A stretch of 64,000 nucleotides of DNA, from NCBI GenBank assembly GCA_003665935.1, contig QPLR01000005.1, positions 62,001 through 126,000 on the forward strand, in the 5' to 3' direction. The DNA is from Halobellus sp. Atlit-31R (GTDB taxonomy: Archaea; Halobacteriota; Halobacteria; Halobacteriales; Haloferacaceae). Positions 59,837 through 64,000 of this stretch are shown here, in pieces. The notes beneath the pieces were generated by a model that was given only the letters and a program-made list of their open reading frames with translations, had not been told where the DNA came from and made no database searches. The first letter of the stretch is position 1. Every line of letters starts with the position of its first letter. The translations under genes and the position numbers were made by a program.

Positions 59837-61783
59837 TCAGATCGACGTCACTCGCGTGAAGCGGTCGTCGAGCGCCTGCGCGTCCTCCGGCAGCAGCGCG
59901 ACGACGAGGAAGTCGGCGTAGTCCGCGAAGTACTCGACGAGCGCGGCGATCCGGTCGGAGTCGATCGCCTCCAGCGAGTCCAACACCATGAACGGCACCG
60001 ACTCGTGGAGGTCGTGGACGAGGTAGCCCGCGAGTGCGAAGATCAGCCCGGTGACCTCGCGTTCACTCTCCGAGAGGTGGTCGATCGTGTCCTCGTAGGC
60101 GGCCCCGTTCTCCGTGGTCCGAACGATGTGGAGCTCGAATCGGGTCTGTCCCTCGCTCGCGCCGGGGGCTTCGATCCGCTCGATCCAGATGCGCTCGATG
60201 TTCTCGTAGCCGAGGAGCTCGAGGATCGACTCCATGTGATCGTTGAACGAGTCGACCGCCTCGCCCTCGATCTGGTCGATCTTCGTCCGCTGATCGGTGA
60301 GTTCGTCGACGAGGTCCGCGCGCGTCTCGCGGAGGTCGTCCGCCCGCTGGACGTCGGCTTCGACGTCTTCGATCTCGCCGGTGACCTCGTCGAGGTCGGA
60401 TTCGAGGCTGTCGATCTCGAACTCGAGTTGGTTCGCCTCCTTGTGGAGCGTGAGGATCTCGTCGAAGTCCGCCGACTCCAGGGATTCGACTTCGGATTCG
60501 AGCGATTCGACCTCCTCCGTGAGCGCCTCGCGGTTCTGTTTCAGCGCGTCGACCTGGTCGTCGCGCCGGTCGAGTTCCGCGTCGATGTCGTCGAGTTTCC
60601 GTTCGAGTTCGGTCCGGCGGCGCTGCTTCCGCGTCGCCTCCCGCTGGTCCTCCTTCAGCGCTTCGAGCCGACTCTTGACGTCGTTGAGCGTCTCGACCTT
60701 CTCGGTGCGGAGCGCCTTCAGCCGGTCGATCGTCGACTCGATCTGCTCGCGCTCGACGGACGAGCCACAGGTCCAGCAGACGACGGTTTCGGAGTCGGAG
60801 TCGACGAGCTGATCGGTGAGCGAACCACTGCCGTCGTCGGCCGCCGCGCCGCCGTCCTGCAACAGGTCGTAGTCCTCGGCGTCCAACCGCTCTTCGTTGT
60901 ACTGGATCAGGCTCCGGAGCTCGTTGATGTCGGTGTTCAGATCCTGACGCTTCGTGCGGAGGCGGTCGATCTCGGATTCGAGGTTCTGGTGATCGCCCAT
61001 CGGCGACTCCGGGAGGTCGTCGAGGTCGGATTCGAGGTCGCTGCGTTCGCGCTTCAGCGACGAGATGCTCTCCTCCTGTCGCTCGATCTTGCGGCGGATG
61101 GACTCCAGTTCCGAGCGGGTCTGCCGGAGCTCCTGCAGCTTCGATTCGAGTTCGGCCTGCTCTTTGCGCCCCTGTTCGACGTCACGGCTGCTGTCGTCGA
61201 TCTTCGCTTCCAGGTCCGCGAGCTCCTCGCGCTTCGCTTCGATCTGTTCACGGAGCGTGTTGCGCCGTCGTTCCAGTTCGGGAAGGTCCCGCTTTCGTGA
61301 CTCGATTCGGGCGAGTTCGTCGTTGAGATCGCCTTTCTCGGACTCGAGACGGCGGATCTCCGCCCGGATGGCGTCGACGTCGACGGGTCGCATAATGACG
61401 TCCCGGAGCTGTTCGTCCCGCGCGGCGGCCTGTCGGGCGTCGTTGGTCTCGAGCAGGAACGCGAACAGGTCGGCGACCGCGGGGTCGTCGAGGTAGCCGT
61501 CGCCCTCGAAGCTGACGCCGTCGCCCACGCGCTTTATCGCTCGTTCGTAGGTCTCCCCGTCGAGTGTCATCTCGACGCGACCCTCGTCGGCGTCGCCCTT
61601 CAGAGAGGCCCGCTCGCTGCCCATCGCACACATTATCGACCGGAGGAACGACGTCCGGTTCGTGGCGTTCTTGCCGGTCAGCACAGTCACTCCGGGCGGA
61701 ATGTCGACCTCTGTTCGATCGATCCCGCCGATGTTTTCGACAGAAAAGTGAGCAGAGTTAGTCAATTGTTCGGAACTCGCCAT
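59837..61783 (-). CDS. sph: Archaea-specific SMC-related protein (Sph-like), 648 aa
   Basis: Start MASSEQLTNSAHFSVENIGG at 61783. Walker A TGKNATNRTSFLRSIMCAMG; long coiled coils from about 145 to 540; a hinge or hook region with CWTCGSSVERE; C-terminal signature LSESEREVTGLIFALAGYLV and Walker B VPFMVLDSLEAIDSD. The size is about half of a canonical SMC, with a Rad50-like C-x2-C hook. The family is usually found beside rdfA in haloarchaea. A DNA- or filament-organising role in shape control is inferred. Confidence 0.9.
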   Translation of the reverse strand: MASSEQLTNSAHFSVENIGGIDRTEVDIPPGVTVLTGKNATNRTSFLRSIMCAMGSERASLKGDADEGRVEMTLDGETYERAIKRVGDGVSFEGDGYLDDPAVADLFAFLLETNDARQAAARDEQLRDVIMRPVDVDAIRAEIRRLESEKGDLNDELARIESRKRDLPELERRRNTLREQIEAKREELADLEAKIDDSSRDVEQGRKEQAELESKLQELRQTRSELESIRRKIERQEESISSLKRERSDLESDLDDLPESPMGDHQNLESEIDRLRTKRQDLNTDINELRSLIQYNEERLDAEDYDLLQDGGAAADDGSGSLTDQLVDSDSETVVCWTCGSSVEREQIESTIDRLKALRTEKVETLNDVKSRLEALKEDQREATRKQRRRTELERKLDDIDAELDRRDDQVDALKQNREALTEEVESLESEVESLESADFDEILTLHKEANQLEFEIDSLESDLDEVTGEIEDVEADVQRADDLRETRADLVDELTDQRTKIDQIEGEAVDSFNDHMESILELLGYENIERIWIERIEAPGASEGQTRFELHIVRTTENGAAYEDTIDHLSESEREVTGLIFALAGYLVHDLHESVPFMVLDSLEAIDSDRIAALVEYFADYADFLVVALLPEDAQALDDRFTRVTSI

Positions 61784-61802
61784 ACACACCGTATTTTCTC
61801 TG

Positions 61803-61815
61803 CCGTATTTATACT
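61803..61815 (-). promoter_or_regulatory. TATA promoter of the sph-rdfA unit
   Basis: The minus strand AGTATAAATACGG is about 25 to 30 bp before the sph ATG. The remaining sequence to 62297 (about 480 bp) has no frame with convincing codon bias or motif; the upstream part from about 62240 probably holds the IclR promoter. Confidence 0.6.
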
Positions 61816-62297
61816 TTGTGTGACGTACTCGTCCGTGAGTATCCTGCACCCGCGGTCACACTTCAGTTATCCTCTCGACGCGCCAGTGGGATGCACTGAG
61901 CTGGGTGCAGGTGAAATAACAATCGTACTTCCGTTATTCTCACCGAGCGCACGGGCGTGCCAATATCGCAGGCACAACTCGACGGCCGCGCGCATCGGGA
62001 CGAGCCGCCGAACCGGTTCGATGCGTCTGGAATACTCACTCATCTGTTCGACAATACCGCAGGCTGGCCCAGCTCTCGGCAGGGACGACTGTGCGGGGGA
62101 CCGGGCAGTACCGCTCTCCCGGACGAAGACGTCCGGACTGGCGGCCTCGACAGGAAGTCGGCTGCGTCGCTCGGCCGTCACCCGGAGATGTGGGTCAGCG
62201 CGCTGGGTCGATTGACCGACCGGCGGTCGGTTCAGTCGCACCTTCGTTCGAGATGACCGCAGAACTTACCTCTGTCTGGACCGACACACCGAGTAGA

Positions 62298-63059
62298 ATG
62301 ACCGACGACAGCCCTCCGCTGCAGACAGTCCAGCGAGCGTTCGAGATACTGGACGTGCTCAAAGAGGAGAAGGAAGCCGGAGTGACGGCGCTCTCACGGC
62401 ATCTCGACCTCCCGAAGAGCACCGTCCACGACTACCTCCGAACGCTCCGTTCGATGGGCTACGTGATCAACGACGACGGAACCTACCGACTCGGCCTCCA
62501 GGTGCTCGAACTCGGTGGACAGGTCCGATACCGCAATCGGCTGTACCACGTCGCAAAGCCCGAACTCGAGCGCCTGGTCGAGAAGACCGGGGAGCTGGCC
62601 AGCATCAACGTCGAGGAGCGGGGGGAGTTCGTCATCCTCCACACGGAGTACGGTTCGAAATCGCTCAACCTCGGCATCTACCCCGGGCTCAGACTGCCGA
62701 TCCACACCCAGGCGGGTGGAAAAGTGATGTTCGCCCACGTGGACGAGTCGACGGTCGAATCTATCCTCGACCGGCACGGGCTCGAAGCGCAGACCGACCA
62801 CACGATCACCGACTACGACGACCTCGCGGCGGAACTCGAGACGATCCGCGAGCGGGGCTACGCCGTCGATTGGAACGAACAGGTCGTCGGGATGGGTGTC
62901 GTCGCCGCGCCGGTCCGGGTCGGCGACCAACTGCTCGGCTCCGTCGGTCTCGTCTGCCCGACCGACAGCCTGCGCGACGGGGAGTACCGCGACGAGCTCG
63001 TCGCCGAAGTCCAGAAGTCGGCCAACATCATCTCCGTCAACTACCAGTACTCGCCCTGA
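62298..63059 (+). CDS. IclR-family transcriptional regulator, 253 aa
   Basis: Start MTDDSPPLQTVQRAFEILDV at 62298. Winged helix VTALSRHLDLPKSTVHDYLR; effector domain with LPIHTQAGGKVMFAHVDEST, ERGYAVDWNEQVVGMGVVAA and PVRVGDQLLGSVGLVCP. IclR proteins sense small aromatic or sugar-acid metabolites. The convergent FAD hydroxylase suggests control of aromatic degradation, by context. Confidence 0.93.
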   Translation: MTDDSPPLQTVQRAFEILDVLKEEKEAGVTALSRHLDLPKSTVHDYLRTLRSMGYVINDDGTYRLGLQVLELGGQVRYRNRLYHVAKPELERLVEKTGELASINVEERGEFVILHTEYGSKSLNLGIYPGLRLPIHTQAGGKVMFAHVDESTVESILDRHGLEAQTDHTITDYDDLAAELETIRERGYAVDWNEQVVGMGVVAAPVRVGDQLLGSVGLVCPTDSLRDGEYRDELVAEVQKSANIISVNYQYSP

Positions 63060-63204
63060 GAGGCTGTTCGACATACTCGGACGCAGCCGGGGAGCCGTCG
63101 TCGGCGCACTGCCGGGAGCAGTGGATCGCAGACTGTCGTCCCGGCGGCGCTCGGTCGTTCGGAAAAACCGCTCGGAGACGGGTCGCGGTCGTCGGCTCGG
63201 GCGT

Positions 63205-64000
63205 TCAGTAGTTGCCGCGCCCGGTCGAGGCGATCGGCGGCGGCGTGTGGGGCCCGTACGGCGCGTCGTCGAGGTACTCGCCAGCCGGCTCGAAGTAGTC
63301 CGCCAGCGACGCTGCGGCCTCCTTGCGGAGGACAGTGACCGGCGTTTCGCCCTGCAGATAGTCGAGGGCCTGCCCGGCGGCCTCGATGTTGTACTCGGCG
63401 GCGGTCTGTCGACGCGCGGCGTACAGCTCGACCTCGTCGCGGGCGACGGCGTCGTTCGAGCGAATCGCGACGGCGACGGCCGACGCGGCCTCGTCCGCGT
63501 CAGCGACGCAGGAGTTCATCCCGCGTGCGCCGAACGGCGCGAGCAGGTGTGCGGCCTCGCCCGCGAGCAGGACGCGACGGTGCTCGTCGATGAACGTGTC
63601 GGCTTGCACCTGCAGGAACTTGTACGTCGAGGTCCACTCGATGTTGTCGACGTACTCCTCGCCCATAATGTCGCTGACGAACTCCCGCATCTGCTCGTCG
63701 CTCGAGATCTCGTCGGGATCGTCGTCGCCGAGGCACTGGATGTCGAGCCGCCAGCCGCCGGTAAACGGGACGAGCATCACGTTGCGGCCGCCAGCGGCGG
63801 GGTCGTCGTAGTGGAACAGGCGCTCGAACGGGATCGGTTCCTCCTCGATCGTGTTACCGTCGAGAGTGTCGACGTCGACGATGATAAAGGAGTTCTCGGA
63901 CTGCGTGCCCTCGAACTCGGCCCCGATCTCCTTGCGGACCTGCGAGCCGCCGCCGTCGGCACCGATCACGTACGGGACGTCCCACTCTTGGCCGTCGGCG
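63205..64000 (-). CDS. FAD-dependent aromatic monooxygenase, C-terminal part (runs off the window)
   Basis: The frame continues past 64000, so the N-terminal FAD dinucleotide fold is missing. Visible: VIGADGGGSQVRKEIG (the DG motif binding FAD and NADPH), MLVPFTGGWRLDIQ, and RVLLAGEAAHLLAPFGARGM with the FAD ribityl motif (GD replaced by GE). NSCVADADEAASAVAVAIRS follows. This is the p-hydroxybenzoate-hydroxylase group A fold. The GE in place of GD is a mild oddity. Substrate unknown, aromatic acid or phenol likely. Confidence 0.88.
   Translation of the reverse strand, partial: ADGQEWDVPYVIGADGGGSQVRKEIGAEFEGTQSENSFIIVDVDTLDGNTIEEEPIPFERLFHYDDPAAGGRNVMLVPFTGGWRLDIQCLGDDDPDEISSDEQMREFVSDIMGEEYVDNIEWTSTYKFLQVQADTFIDEHRRVLLAGEAAHLLAPFGARGMNSCVADADEAASAVAVAIRSNDAVARDEVELYAARRQTAAEYNIEAAGQALDYLQGETPVTVLRKEAAASLADYFEPAGEYLDDAPYGPHTPPPIASTGRGNY

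Noticed and set aside
61867-62241. Open frame of 124 codons (minus) between sph and the IclR gene
   Set aside because: No motif, mixed composition, no promoter and poor third-position bias. A rival plus-strand frame over the same bases is equally weak.

Overview
The window is GC-rich (roughly two-thirds G+C) and codes for strongly acidic proteins. It carries TFIIB, a HemAT aerotaxis transducer, menaquinone synthesis genes, UPF0058, RdfA with an SMC-like partner, and leaderless promoters with a TATA box about 28 bp before the start codon. This points to a halophilic archaeon (class Halobacteria); the genus cannot be fixed by eye. No true tRNA, rRNA, CRISPR array or insertion sequence was recognised.

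Layout. 1-5041: housekeeping and conserved haloarchaeal genes (zinc-ribbon proteins, RtcB RNA ligase, HAD phosphatase, small membrane protein). 5068-31232: a large surface-protein locus built as two tandem copies of one cassette. In chromosomal order, copy 1 is A1-B1-C1-D1-E1-F1-G1-H1-I1, then R1(+), then Z1(-). Copy 2 is A2-B2-C2-D2-E2-H2-I2, then R2(+), then Z2(-). A third regulator, R3(+), closes the locus. D1 and D2 are SipW-type (Ser/His/Asp) signal peptidases. C and E to I are secreted proteins with Tat-like or SipW-type signals and a TasA/camelysin-like core whose hallmark is a C-terminal W-(5-7)-GN-IQSDS signature. A and B are further secreted members. H1 and H2 carry a von Willebrand A domain inside the TasA-like core. 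R1-R3 are winged-helix proteins, R1 and R2 with two C-terminal membrane segments. Z1 and Z2 are paired membrane/zinc-cysteine proteins. 31304-43362: sugar-acid dehydratase, ferritin-like protein, HemAT, ferredoxin, UspA, Agl23-like membrane protein, TFIIB, secreted nuclease, METTL5-like methylase and a rhomboid protease. 43505-47182: small regulators, a molybdopterin enzyme and two nucleotide-sugar genes. 47417-54527: the menaquinone genes menF-menD-menB-(SnoaL-like)-menA-menC. 54621-58851: two tiny membrane proteins, pyrB-pyrI and glutamate dehydrogenase. 59161-61783: sph-like SMC gene and rdfA (cell shape). 62298-64000: an IclR regulator beside a truncated aromatic FAD hydroxylase.

Most notable are two features shared across the duplicated surface locus. 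(1) Six of the TasA-like genes (F1, G1, H1, I1, H2, I2) are each preceded by an RNA-like element on the coding strand. It has an invariant tRNA T-arm look-alike (loop UUCGACU in a GC stem), an outer acceptor-like helix whose sequence changes with compensation between copies, and a C-run/G-run hairpin just before the start codon. (2) Transcription units of both copies, including the regulators themselves, share a promoter motif resembling GATTA(G)CTAT, often with a nearby GTTAG/CTAAC half-site. Together these suggest a co-regulated, Tat/SipW-processed surface fibre or adhesin system with RNA-level control. That function is inferred, not shown.
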